Below, piece by piece: positions 54,872-64,000 of a DNA stretch of 64,000 nucleotides; within the stretch, counting starts at the first letter, position 1; each line of letters starts with the position of its first letter. The stretch is from positions 803,149 to 867,148 of the forward strand of contig NZ_KL370880.1 of NCBI RefSeq assembly GCF_000702265.1, written 5' to 3'. The translations under genes and the position numbers were made by a program. This DNA comes from Butyrivibrio sp. NC2002 (lineage in GTDB: Bacteria > Bacillota > Clostridia > Lachnospirales > Lachnospiraceae). Under the pieces are notes generated by a model. That model was not told the origin of the DNA and did no database searches. It saw only the letters and a list, made by a program, of their open reading frames with translations.

Positions 54872-57292
54872 ATGGATGCATCATTATCATGGATAAAAGC
54901 ATATGTACCGGATTTGAATGTGAGCGATCAGGAATTTCTTGATGCACTTACTTTATCCGGAACAAAGGGCGAGAATTATCATCGCCTTGATAACAACCTT
55001 GAGAAAATTGTTGTTGGACAGATTGAAAAAATAGAGCAGCACCCTGATGCTGATAAACTTGTTATCTGCCAGGTTAACGTAGGAACTGAAAAGGTTCAGA
55101 TCGTTACAGGCGCAAATAACATGAAGGAAGGGGACAAGGTTCCCGTAGTTCTTGACGGAGGAAGAGTTGCAGGCGGACATGACGGAGGCCCTAACCCTGA
55201 GAACGGAATCAAGATCAAAGCAGGTAAGCTTCGCGGAGTAGAGAGCTTTGGTATGATGTGCTCAATAGAAGAGCTTGGTTCTTCCAAAGACTTCTATCCC
55301 AATGCACCTGAAGAAGGTCTTTACATCTTCCCTGAGGATACAGAAGTTGGAGCAGATGCTGTTGAAGTTCTCGGACTTCACGACACAGTATTTGAGTTTG
55401 AAGTAACAAGTAACCGTGTAGACTGCTACAGCATTCTCGGTATCGCAAGAGAAGCAGCAGCTACCTTCAAGCTTCCTTTCAAGGCTCCCGAAGTTAAGGT
55501 TGAGGAAACCAGTGAAAAAGCTTCTGATTATATTTCGGTTGAAGTGCAGGATACAGACCTTTGCTCACGTTACTGTGCAAGAGTCTGCACAGACATCAAG
55601 GTTGGTCCTTCACCTGAATGGATGCAGAGAAGACTTGCATCATGCGGCGTAAGACCTATAAACAACCTCGTAGATATCACAAACTACGTAATGCTTGAGT
55701 ATGGTCAGCCTATGCATGCGTTTGACCTTTCAACTATTGCAGGAAACAAGATAGTAGTTAAGAGAGCAAAAGACGGTGAGAAGTTCGTAACTCTTGACGG
55801 TCAGGAGAGAACTCTTGATAAAGATGTACTTATGATCTGCGACGGAGAAAAGGAAGTTGCTATCGGCGGTATCATGGGCGGTGAAAACTCAATGATCACA
55901 GGTGACGTTAAGACAGTTCTTTTTGAGGCAGCTACATTTAACGGACCCAACATCAGAAAGAGTGCAAAGAGAATCGGTCTTCGTACTGATGCATCAGGAT
56001 TCTTCGAAAAAGGTCTTGATCCCAATAATGCTGAGGCTGCAATCAACAGAGCTTGCCAGCTCGTAAATGAACTTGGCTGCGGAAAAGTTGTTTCAGGAAT
56101 GGTAGAAGCAGGCCTTCCCATTAAGCCTCTTAAAAGAATAAAGTTTGAGCCCGACAGGATCAACAAGCTCCTTGGAACAGACATTGATGAACAGACAATG
56201 CTTGAAATCTTCAAGAGAGAAGAGCTTGAGTATGATGAAAAGACTAACGAAATTGTAGTTCCCAGCTTCAGACAGGATCTTATCGGCATGTGCGATATAG
56301 CTGAGGAAGTTGCAAGATTCTACGGATATGACAAGATACCTTCAACACTTCCCAAGAATGCTCCCACAACAGGTAAGCTTACATTCAAGATGAATGTTGA
56401 AAAGACAGCAAGAGAAGTCGCACAGTTCTGCGGATTCTCACAGGCTTACGGATACTCATTTGAGAGCCCCAAGGTATTTGACAAGCTCCTTCTTGCTGAG
56501 GATGCACCTGAAAGAAATGCTATAAAGATTTCTAATCCTTTAGGTGAAGACTTCTCAATTATGAGAACAATTCCCCTTAATGTTATCCTTACAAGCCTTG
56601 CTACAAACTACAAGCGCAGAAATAAGGATGTAAGACTCTACGAGCTTGCAAATATTTATATTGCTAAGGAGCTTCCTCTTAAGGATCTTCCGGATGAGAG
56701 ATCACAGTTTGTTCTTGGCTTCTATGGCGAGGGAGATTTCTTCACAATGAAGGGCGTTTGCGAAGAATTCCTTGGACAGATTGGAATGGCTGATGACCTT
56801 TCCTATGAGCCAAAGGCAGGTAAGCCTTTCCTTCATCCCGGAAGACAGGCGCTTATACAGTATAAGAACGAAACACTTGGATATCTTGGTGAAGTACATC
56901 CTGAGGTACTTGATAATTACGGAATCGGCCAAAGAGCATATATTGCAGTGATCGATATCCCTGCAGTTCTTCCTCATGCTTCATACAGCAGAGTATATTC
57001 AGGTATTGCAAAGTTCCCTGCTGTTACAAGAGATATCAGTATGGTTGTTCCTACAGATGTTCTTGCAGGAGACATTGAAAAGATGATCAGACAAAGAGGC
57101 GGAAAGAAGCTTGAGACTCTTGAACTCTTTGATATCTACGAAGGCGCTCAGATTGAAGCAGGATTTAAATCAATGGCATATTCACTTTCATTCAGAGACA
57201 AGGAAAAGACACTTGAAGATGATGAAGTAAATTCAGCAATGAAGAAAATCCTTAACGGTCTTGAAAGCCTCGGAATCTCTCTTAGAAGCTGA
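54872..57292 (+). CDS. pheT: Phenylalanyl-tRNA synthetase beta subunit
   Basis: An 806-residue subunit. Domain order: EMAP-like tRNA-binding fold at about 40-150 (VGQIEKIEQHPDADKLVICQ), B3/B4 editing domain at about 205-370, B5 at about 400-470, a catalytic-like core, and the C-terminal ferredoxin-like anticodon-binding domain (FPAVTRDISMVVP). The editing domain removes Tyr from tRNA-Phe. AAAGGAG precedes the ATG. 63 bp separate it from pheS. Confidence 0.96.
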   Translation: MDASLSWIKAYVPDLNVSDQEFLDALTLSGTKGENYHRLDNNLEKIVVGQIEKIEQHPDADKLVICQVNVGTEKVQIVTGANNMKEGDKVPVVLDGGRVAGGHDGGPNPENGIKIKAGKLRGVESFGMMCSIEELGSSKDFYPNAPEEGLYIFPEDTEVGADAVEVLGLHDTVFEFEVTSNRVDCYSILGIAREAAATFKLPFKAPEVKVEETSEKASDYISVEVQDTDLCSRYCARVCTDIKVGPSPEWMQRRLASCGVRPINNLVDITNYVMLEYGQPMHAFDLSTIAGNKIVVKRAKDGEKFVTLDGQERTLDKDVLMICDGEKEVAIGGIMGGENSMITGDVKTVLFEAATFNGPNIRKSAKRIGLRTDASGFFEKGLDPNNAEAAINRACQLVNELGCGKVVSGMVEAGLPIKPLKRIKFEPDRINKLLGTDIDEQTMLEIFKREELEYDEKTNEIVVPSFRQDLIGMCDIAEEVARFYGYDKIPSTLPKNAPTTGKLTFKMNVEKTAREVAQFCGFSQAYGYSFESPKVFDKLLLAEDAPERNAIKISNPLGEDFSIMRTIPLNVILTSLATNYKRRNKDVRLYELANIYIAKELPLKDLPDERSQFVLGFYGEGDFFTMKGVCEEFLGQIGMADDLSYEPKAGKPFLHPGRQALIQYKNETLGYLGEVHPEVLDNYGIGQRAYIAVIDIPAVLPHASYSRVYSGIAKFPAVTRDISMVVPTDVLAGDIEKMIRQRGGKKLETLELFDIYEGAQIEAGFKSMAYSLSFRDKEKTLEDDEVNSAMKKILNGLESLGISLRS

Positions 57293-57322
57293 TCAATAAA
57301 TTCATAGGCATTAAAGATACAG

Positions 57323-57357
57323 AACCCGGCACAGAACAATGTGCCGGGTTCTTTTTA
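57323..57357 (+). terminator. Terminator after pheT
   Basis: AACCCGGCAC (57323-57332) pairs perfectly with GTGCCGGGTT (57341-57350), followed by T residues. Confidence 0.93.
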
Positions 57358-57443
57358 ATAGTTAAATCATAGTGAAAAAGTATGTTGATTTTATTACTTT
57401 ACTGTGGTAACGTATTAAAAAATGTTTGTTGAGGAGGAGCAAA

Positions 57444-58970
57444 ATGGCTACACATTATATCTTGGGTATTGTTATCGTGCTGTATCTTGCGATGATGATC
57501 CTTATCGGAGTTATTTTTTCAAAGGGAAATGATGATGCGGGAGATTTTTATCTTGGCGGAAGAAAACTGGGGCCTCTCGTAACAGCTATGAGTGCGGAAG
57601 CATCTGACATGAGCAGCTGGCTGCTTCTTGGTATCCCGGGACTTGCTTATTTGACGGGTATGGCTGATGCGACATGGACCATAATAGGTCTTGCTATCGG
57701 AACATATTTAAACTGGCTTTTTGTTGCTGCAAGGCTCAGAAAATATACCGAAAAGATCGGGGCAATAACAATTCCCGAGTACTTTGCTGCAAGATACAAG
57801 GATGAGAAAAATATCATAACCCTGATATCAGCAGTTGTTATCGTGATCTTCTTTATTCCTTATGTTGCATCAGGTTTTGCAGCATGCGGAAAGCTTTTCA
57901 ATACCTTATTCGGGATCAATTACCTGTTTGCAATGATCGTCAGTGCCATCATTATTGCACTTTACTGCTCACTTGGCGGATTCAAGGCAGTCTGCATGAC
58001 AGACCTTGTTCAGAGTATTGCGATGACAATATCGCTTATTATTGTCATCTTCTTTGGAATAAACCAGGCGGGAGGAGTAGACGCGGTAATAGACAATGCA
58101 AAATCCCTTCCCGGATATTTCAGCATTACAAATATATATGACCCCGTCAGCAAGACTTCTACTCCATACGGCGCTCTTACTGCATGTTCGATGCTTGCCT
58201 GGGGACTTGGATATTTTGGAATGCCCCATATCCTTGTTCGTTTTATGGCTATAAGTGATGAGAAAAAGATTGCCCTGTCCAGAAGAGTTGCAAGTGTGTG
58301 GGTTGTAATTGCTATGTTTGTTGCTCTTTCAATCGGAGTTATAGGACTTGCAATGAGTACAAATGGCAAGATTCCTGTTCTTGAAGGAAGTGGCAATTCA
58401 GAGAGAGTTATTATCTATATCACAAATCTGATGAGTACATATGGAATCCCGGCATCGATAATTGCAGGAATCATTCTTTCCGGTATTCTGGCTGCAACAA
58501 TGTCTACAGCGGATTCACAGCTTCTTGCTTCTGCATCTGCTATTTCTGCCGATCTCATTCAGGCTTTCGGCAAAAAGAAGCTTGATGATGAAACACAGGT
58601 TAAGGTAGCAAAGGTTACTGTTGTGCTTATCTCTATTATCGCTATATTTATAGCAAGAGACCCGGATTCATCTGTGTTCCAGATCGTATCATTTGCATGG
58701 GCAGGTTTTGGTGCAGCATTTGGCCCTGTTGTCTTGCTTTCGCTTTTCTGGAAGAGATCTAATCTGCAGGGCGCACTTGCAGGAATGATCACGGGTGGTG
58801 CATTTGTATTTATCTGGAAGTATGGAATTGCTAAACTGGGTGGAGGTTTTGCAATATATGAACTTCTTCCTGCTTTTGCAATTGCACTTGTTGTAAATGT
58901 CGTAGTGAGCCTTTTGACAAAAGCTCCTGATAGAGAGGTAGTAAATACATTTGAAAACCTATATAATTAA
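57444..58970 (+). CDS. putP: Sodium/proline symporter-type transporter (SSS family)
   Basis: A 508-residue transporter with about 13 membrane helices. The PutP-like segments are AMSAEASDMSSWLLLGIPG in helix 2, with the sodium-site Ser/Asp cluster, and GAAFGPVVLLSLFWKR near the end. It probably takes up proline with sodium; related solutes cannot be ruled out. GAGGAGGAG precedes ATG 57444; a TTG upstream at 57426 is rejected. No proline-breakdown genes are adjacent, so uptake may serve osmoprotection or nutrition. Confidence 0.87.
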   Translation: MATHYILGIVIVLYLAMMILIGVIFSKGNDDAGDFYLGGRKLGPLVTAMSAEASDMSSWLLLGIPGLAYLTGMADATWTIIGLAIGTYLNWLFVAARLRKYTEKIGAITIPEYFAARYKDEKNIITLISAVVIVIFFIPYVASGFAACGKLFNTLFGINYLFAMIVSAIIIALYCSLGGFKAVCMTDLVQSIAMTISLIIVIFFGINQAGGVDAVIDNAKSLPGYFSITNIYDPVSKTSTPYGALTACSMLAWGLGYFGMPHILVRFMAISDEKKIALSRRVASVWVVIAMFVALSIGVIGLAMSTNGKIPVLEGSGNSERVIIYITNLMSTYGIPASIIAGIILSGILAATMSTADSQLLASASAISADLIQAFGKKKLDDETQVKVAKVTVVLISIIAIFIARDPDSSVFQIVSFAWAGFGAAFGPVVLLSLFWKRSNLQGALAGMITGGAFVFIWKYGIAKLGGGFAIYELLPAFAIALVVNVVVSLLTKAPDREVVNTFENLYN

Positions 58971-59010
58971 ATCAAAAATTTGATAAGGATAATATTTTAA
59001 GAGTATAGGT

Positions 59011-60387
59011 ATGAATATTAAGAGTATTTTTGCCCCGGTTGATATGACGGAGGGGCATCCTGTAAAGCAAATAGTTAAATTTACGATTCCTATGCTGCTG
59101 GGCAATGTAGCTCAGCAGCTTTATAACACAGTAGACAGTATTATAGTCGGAAGATTTGTAGGCGATAATGCACTTGCCGCTGTTGGAAGTGCAGGACCGC
59201 TGCTTAATCTGATGCTGGTTCTCTTTATGGGAATTGCGGTAGGCGCATCCATCATGGTTTCCCAGTATTTTGGTGCCAGAAGAAGAGAAGAATTATCCAG
59301 AACTATCGGTGCAAGTGTAACACTGACCGGTATAGCATCACTGTTTATCATGATTGTAGGACCGCTTATTACGAGACCTATACTAGAGCTTCTTGGAACT
59401 CCGGGGAGCATAATAGACTGGTGTACAAGTTATCTGTGGATTATTTTTATAGGTATAGCAGGCGGTGGATATTACAACATCATGAGCGGTGTTTTAAGAG
59501 GCCTTGGAGATTCAATATCAGCACTCATATACCTGCTTGTAGCAACTGTTCTTAATATCATTCTTGATCTTGTCTTTGTGGCATATTTTGGAATGGGAGT
59601 TGCCGGAGTTGCACTTGCTACGGTTATAGCGCAGTTTGTATCTGCTATATTATCCATACGCAAGCTCACTCAGATGACCGATGTATTTGATATGAAAAAG
59701 GAATACCTTATTCCTGAGAAGTACTACACAGGGAATCTCATAAGACTAGGACTTCCTTCAGGTGTGACACAGGCTATCTTTTCAATGTCAATGATAGTTG
59801 TTCAGAATCTGACCAACACATTCGGAGAGCAGTATATAGCCGCCAACGTAATAGTTATGAGAGTTGACGGCTTCGTAATGCTTCCTGCTTTTTCATTTGG
59901 ATCTGCGATGACCACGTTTGCGGGTCAGAATATCGGTGCAGGAAAAGTTGACCGCGTTGAGCATGGCGCAAGGAACGGCACACTCGTTGCGATGGGAATA
60001 TCCGCGGTGCTCTCAGTTATGATCCTTATATTTGGAAAATTCATAATGGGGATATTTACAAGCACACAGGATCTTATCAATTTGAGCTATAACATGATGT
60101 GCATCCTTATTATAGGTTATATTGCCATGGAGGTAACTCAGTGCTTGTCAGGTATAATGAGAGGCGCGGGAGATACGATGACGCCCATGTGGATATCAAT
60201 GTTTTCTGCGATAATAATGAGAGTGCCGCTTGCTTATTTATTTGTAAATATGACCAAGACACCGCAGCTTCCGCAGGGTAACTGCTATATGATGCAGGTG
60301 TCCATGCTTGTTACCTGGACACTTGGCGCGTTTATCACCTTCCTTATGTACAAGGTCGGAAGGTGGAAAAATAAAGCTATTTCGTAA
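59011..60387 (+). CDS. MATE family efflux transporter
   Basis: A 458-residue protein with 12 predicted helices in two similar halves, each starting with a MATE-type segment (QIVKFTIPMLLGNVAQQLYNTVDSIIVGRFVG; then LIRLGLPSGVTQAIFSMSMIVVQNL, given here as region labels). MATE proteins exchange sodium or protons for cationic drugs or metabolites. It follows putP by 40 bp on the same strand without a terminator. The ribosome site is weak. The substrate is unknown. Confidence 0.9.
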   Translation: MNIKSIFAPVDMTEGHPVKQIVKFTIPMLLGNVAQQLYNTVDSIIVGRFVGDNALAAVGSAGPLLNLMLVLFMGIAVGASIMVSQYFGARRREELSRTIGASVTLTGIASLFIMIVGPLITRPILELLGTPGSIIDWCTSYLWIIFIGIAGGGYYNIMSGVLRGLGDSISALIYLLVATVLNIILDLVFVAYFGMGVAGVALATVIAQFVSAILSIRKLTQMTDVFDMKKEYLIPEKYYTGNLIRLGLPSGVTQAIFSMSMIVVQNLTNTFGEQYIAANVIVMRVDGFVMLPAFSFGSAMTTFAGQNIGAGKVDRVEHGARNGTLVAMGISAVLSVMILIFGKFIMGIFTSTQDLINLSYNMMCILIIGYIAMEVTQCLSGIMRGAGDTMTPMWISMFSAIIMRVPLAYLFVNMTKTPQLPQGNCYMMQVSMLVTWTLGAFITFLMYKVGRWKNKAIS

Positions 60388-60425
60388 ATACAAATGCTTT
60401 TAGCTAAATTTGCAGAACTTGCATT

Positions 60426-61319
60426 TTACATAGTCTTGGACTTTTGATGAAACATCTTGTATTCGAAAGGAGTGACTTCATATTTTTTCTTAAAATATGT
60501 TATGAAGGCACTGGTGCTGGGAAATGATAAAAGGTCTGATATCGCGGAAACTGAGATGTCTGATATTTCAAGTGCGTGTGCCGCATAATCAAGCTTTTGA
60601 TTTCTTATAAATTCTATTGGACGTATGGACAACTCCTGTTCAAAAATCTTGGAAATATAGCCCTCACTTTTGCCTGTGATAGATGACAGGTCTGTGAGGG
60701 TTATTTTATCGTGAAGGTGTCTGTAAATATACTCGCAGCATTTTTTTACATAGAGTCCGCAGTTTCTGTATTTGTAATTTGAAACCTGATAAGTAAAATC
60801 GTAGAGGGCACAAGTTTGCAGGATGTTGAGCTTTTGGATGTCTCTTTCCATAAGGCTGTATTTGATGTAGTTGTCGCTAAGAGAGTATGCGATGTGGTCG
60901 GGAAGACCGCCATCAAGAGCAGCTCTTGTGTAGAGAGTGATACCACTTACAAACATGCTTATCGCCTGAGATAAGGGGTCATCGGATACTTCGCCTATGT
61001 CGTTAAATGAGCCGGGATCATAGTGGTTTGCAGTAGGGTCAAAGCTCTCTATAATGGTAAGTATCCTGGGGACATTTCCGGATGATATGTAGAACATAAG
61101 AGATTTCTCTGCGGCTCTCTTATAAGATATGGGATCGCCCAGACCTTCTGTTTCAAAAAAGACTTGCTCTTCAAAGCCTTTTAGTATTTTTGTTCTTATT
61201 TTTGCTACGGATTTGTCCGGAGTAAAACCTTTTTCTGCGATGACCCTCATGTCATCCATCAGTAATCTGTAGAGTTCATCGGGCTTTTTGGGTTCCTGCT
61301 TTCTTGTGTTTTCTTTCAT
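60426..61319 (-). CDS. AraC family transcriptional regulator
   Basis: A 297-residue regulator. The C-terminal 100 residues hold two helix-turn-helix motifs of the AraC/XylS type (TLTDLSSITGKSEGYISKIF; SISDLLSFPSTSAFITYFKKKYEVTP). The N-terminal 190 residues are helical and not a sugar cupin. The start at 61319 follows GAAGG on the minus strand; the ORF could extend to 61355. It diverges from the GH3 beta-glucosidase gene, its probable target. Confidence 0.85.
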   Translation of the reverse strand: MKENTRKQEPKKPDELYRLLMDDMRVIAEKGFTPDKSVAKIRTKILKGFEEQVFFETEGLGDPISYKRAAEKSLMFYISSGNVPRILTIIESFDPTANHYDPGSFNDIGEVSDDPLSQAISMFVSGITLYTRAALDGGLPDHIAYSLSDNYIKYSLMERDIQKLNILQTCALYDFTYQVSNYKYRNCGLYVKKCCEYIYRHLHDKITLTDLSSITGKSEGYISKIFEQELSIRPIEFIRNQKLDYAAHALEISDISVSAISDLLSFPSTSAFITYFKKKYEVTPFEYKMFHQKSKTM

Positions 61320-61495
61320 TTTTGCTACCTTCAAAGTATTTAAATTGACAACCAAAAAAATATATATTTATTCGATATCATATATAAATATTTTATAAAA
61401 ATGTTATGCTAATTTCAATCACGATATAAGTAGGAATATGGGGATATTCTTACTATGAAAAACAAAAAAACAAAATGTATTGGAGAGGTTTTAAA

Positions 61496-63913
61496 ATGGA
61501 AAAATACGAACAGGAACATTTGGAACTGGTAAAAAAGACTGCAGCAGAGTGCACACTTTTTCTTAAAAAGGATGACACATTTCCGCTTACTGCACCTTGC
61601 AAAGTAGCTGCTTTTGGTAACGGTATCCGCCATACAATAAAGGGCGGAACAGGTTCAGGTGAAGTTAACAGCAGATTTTCAGTAAATGTAGAACAGGGTC
61701 TTAAGGATGCCGGATTTACAATTACTACAGAAAAATGGCTTGATGCCTTTGATGAAGTTCTGGTAGAAAATCACAAGAAGTTTGTAAAGAACTTAAAGGA
61801 AGAAGCTGCTGCACTGGGCGTTAATGCTCTGATGTACGGAATGGGCATGGTTCAGCCTGAACCTGAGCATGATCTTCCTCTTGACGGCGACGGTGATGTC
61901 TGTATCTATGTACTTGCCAGAAATTCAGGAGAAGGTAACGACAGAAAGCCCGAAAAGGGAGATGTACTTCTTACGGATTCTGAGGCAAGAGATATAAATG
62001 CTCTTAATAAGAAGTTTGATAAGTTCTTACTTGTATTAAATGTTGGTGGTCCCGTTGACCTTACACCGGTACTTGATGTTAAAAATATTCTTCTTCTTTC
62101 ACAGCTCGGAGTAGTTACCGGCAATGTTCTTACGGATATAGTACTCGGCAAAGTAAATCCTTCCGGAAAGCTTGCAACAACCTGGGCAAAATGGGAAGAC
62201 TACAGCACAATCGGTGATTTTGGCGATAAGGATGATGTCAATTACAAAGAGGGAATCTACGTTGGCTACAGATACTTTGACACAATGAATGTGAAGCCTA
62301 TATTTGAATTCGGCTTTGGCAAATCCTACACAGAATTTGACGTAGAACCCACGGGGGCAACAAATAATAAGGATGAAATAACAGTTAACGTTAAGGTAAC
62401 AAATACAGGCAAGGTAAGCGGCAAAGAAGTAGTTCAGGTATACGTGGCATGTCCTTTGGGAAAACTGGATAAGCCTCTTAAGGATCTGGCAGCTTTTGTA
62501 AAGACAAAAGAACTTAAAGCAGGTGAGAGTGAAGTTGTAAGTGCCTCCTTCAAGCTTTCAGACCTCGCATCCTATGACGAGGAAACCGCAAGTTATATTC
62601 TTGATAAAGGAAACTATGTAGTTTGCGCAGGCAACAGTTCAAGAAATGTTAAGGGTGTGGCAGCCATAGTTCTTGCAGATACGGTTACTACACTTAAGGC
62701 AAGGAACTGTCTTGGAACTCCGGGATTTAAGGATTTTGTTCCCACAAATAAGAATGAAATCACTATTGACGGACTTGCAAAGATTGAGCTTTCAGCATCT
62801 GATTTTGAGACTGTTTCAGTAAAATATGATGCGGACTATCCTGTAGATGATATCATCGCAGCACTTTCTGATGAAGAACTCGCATTTATTAACACAGGTG
62901 CTTTTGATCCCAAAAAGACAGGAATGGAAGTAATAGGTAATGCATCATTTGCTGTTGCAGGTGCAGCAGGAGAGACAACAACTCTTTATAAGGATAAGGG
63001 CATAAAGAGTATGGTTATGGCTGATGGCCCTGCAGGTCTTCGTCTTAACAAAGAATACTATGAAGACGAAAACGGTGTTCACGGTATAGGTTCAAATCTT
63101 GAGAGTATGTTTGAGCTTATGGATGATGAAGAAAAGGCTGCAGCTGCAGAGATGGCAAAAAAAGCTGCGCCTAAGGAAGGCACGGTTATAAAAGAGCAGT
63201 ATGCAACAGCTATTCCGATTGGAACAGCGATTGCTCAGAGCTACAACTATGATCTTGCAAAATGCTACGGTGATATGGTAGGAAAGGAAATGGAGAGATT
63301 CCACGTTCAGCTTTGGCTTGCTCCCGCCCTTAATATTCACAGAAGTATTCTTTGCGGAAGAAACTTTGAGTACTATTCAGAAGATCCTCTTGTTGCAGGA
63401 ATGTTTGCGGCTGCTATTACAGAGGGCGTACAAAGCCATAAGGGATGCGGAACAACAATTAAGCACTATGCAGCAAACAATGCAGAGACAAACAGATATA
63501 ATAGCAACAGCCATGTATCAGAGAGAGCTATGAGAGAAATCTATCTTAAGGGATTTGGTATCTGCGTAAGAAAGACTCAGCCCAAGGCTGTTATGACATC
63601 CTATAACCTCTTAAACGGCCAGCATACTTCTGAGCACAGAGGACTTATTGAGGATATTTTGAGAAGCGAGTATGGATACGAAGGTATAGTAATGACTGAC
63701 TGGGTTGTTGATATGCTTTCAGCTTCCAACGAGAATAAATACAGAGGAGCTCTTGCAGCAGAAGTTGTAAAAGCAGGCGGAGATTTGTTTATGCCCGGTT
63801 GCCAGAAGGATTTTGATGGTATAATGAAAGGACTTGCTGACGGCTCAATTTCAAGGAAGCAGATTCAGCAGAATGCAACCAGAGTATACAGAATGGCAGA
63901 ACAGCTTTCATAA
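61496..63913 (+). CDS. Circularly permuted GH3 beta-glucosidase
   Basis: An 805-residue family 3 glycoside hydrolase with the domain order reversed. The (alpha/beta)6 sandwich, usually C-terminal, comes first (about 10-260, GGTGSGEVNSRFSVNVEQG), then a fibronectin III-like domain (290-400), then the TIM barrel (about 500-805). The barrel has MADGPAGLRL, CGRNFEYYSEDP, KHYAANNAETNR and the nucleophile Asp735 in GIVMTDW. This order is known for beta-glucosidases of Butyrivibrio fibrisolvens and Ruminococcus albus. It has no signal peptide, so it acts in the cytoplasm on imported oligosaccharides. GGAGAGG precedes ATG 61496. The stop overlaps the next ATG by one base. Confidence 0.92.
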   Translation: MEKYEQEHLELVKKTAAECTLFLKKDDTFPLTAPCKVAAFGNGIRHTIKGGTGSGEVNSRFSVNVEQGLKDAGFTITTEKWLDAFDEVLVENHKKFVKNLKEEAAALGVNALMYGMGMVQPEPEHDLPLDGDGDVCIYVLARNSGEGNDRKPEKGDVLLTDSEARDINALNKKFDKFLLVLNVGGPVDLTPVLDVKNILLLSQLGVVTGNVLTDIVLGKVNPSGKLATTWAKWEDYSTIGDFGDKDDVNYKEGIYVGYRYFDTMNVKPIFEFGFGKSYTEFDVEPTGATNNKDEITVNVKVTNTGKVSGKEVVQVYVACPLGKLDKPLKDLAAFVKTKELKAGESEVVSASFKLSDLASYDEETASYILDKGNYVVCAGNSSRNVKGVAAIVLADTVTTLKARNCLGTPGFKDFVPTNKNEITIDGLAKIELSASDFETVSVKYDADYPVDDIIAALSDEELAFINTGAFDPKKTGMEVIGNASFAVAGAAGETTTLYKDKGIKSMVMADGPAGLRLNKEYYEDENGVHGIGSNLESMFELMDDEEKAAAAEMAKKAAPKEGTVIKEQYATAIPIGTAIAQSYNYDLAKCYGDMVGKEMERFHVQLWLAPALNIHRSILCGRNFEYYSEDPLVAGMFAAAITEGVQSHKGCGTTIKHYAANNAETNRYNSNSHVSERAMREIYLKGFGICVRKTQPKAVMTSYNLLNGQHTSEHRGLIEDILRSEYGYEGIVMTDWVVDMLSASNENKYRGALAAEVVKAGGDLFMPGCQKDFDGIMKGLADGSISRKQIQQNATRVYRMAEQLS

Positions 63914-64000
63914 TGGAAAAACTATTTAGCGATAAAGAATTTTATAACAAACTCATAAGATTGACACTTCCCATAGCTTTTCAAAGTCTGATGCTGGCGG
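63913..64000 (+). CDS. MATE family efflux protein, 5' end only
   Basis: The ATG overlaps the stop of the glucosidase gene (TAATG). The 29 visible residues (EKLFSDKEFYNKLIRLTLPI, then AFQSLMLA) match the start of MATE transporters. The rest lies beyond the window. Coupling to a glucosidase gene suggests one transcript. Confidence 0.65.
   Translation, partial: MEKLFSDKEFYNKLIRLTLPIAFQSLMLA

Overview
The window looks like chromosomal DNA of a Lachnospiraceae bacterium, most likely Butyrivibrio or Pseudobutyrivibrio. The evidence is the moderately low GC, strong AGGAGG-type ribosome sites, the Gram-positive polC, a glgC-glgD pair, a T-box before pheST, and a circularly permuted family 3 beta-glucosidase of the kind known from Butyrivibrio. 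The genus is inferred from family knowledge, not from a database match.

Layout. 1-11 kb: tRNA-Trp, a rhodanese-TtcA fusion, a BspA/Big2 surface protein, a macro-NADAR fusion followed by an unusual palindromic repeat array, a MEMO-AMMECR1 protein, a secreted GH13 amylase, and small HAD, VanZ and TetR genes. 11-20 kb: purL, carA and carB, all glutamine-dependent enzymes of nucleotide precursor synthesis. 20-27 kb: a GH25 muramidase, a GNAT, queH, argS, thrH, truA and an unknown secreted protein. 26.6-39.5 kb: a long co-directional run: CE4 deacetylase, bactofilin, pyrH, frr, uppS, cdsA, dxr, rseP, ispG and polC. The section from pyrH on is the classic Firmicutes order, covering UMP kinase, ribosome recycling, isoprenoid and lipid carrier synthesis, and replication.

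39.6-44.7 kb is the accessory section. It holds an orphan double-glycine leader peptide, tRNA-Glu, a probable type I toxin-antitoxin locus (a 28-residue hydrophobic peptide missed by normal ORF calling, with a convergent antisense RNA), several strong hairpins, an MFS exporter behind an attenuator-like leader, and an AAA-ATPase/PD-(D/E)XK protein. 45-64 kb returns to core functions: glgC-glgD, a chemoreceptor, a YhaO/YhaN (SbcD/SbcC-like) pair, T-box-pheS-pheT, a sodium/solute symporter, two MATE exporters (the second cut by the window end), and an AraC regulator divergent from the permuted GH3 glucosidase.

The items most worth following are the macro-NADAR fusion with its downstream modular hairpin array (2.9-4.8 kb), the type I toxin-antitoxin candidate (40.3-40.55 kb), the MFS leader with mutually exclusive RNA pairings and a three-codon ORF (41.1-41.36 kb), and the orphan GG-leader peptide (39.7 kb). 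All calls come from reading the sequence; no search or folding program was run.
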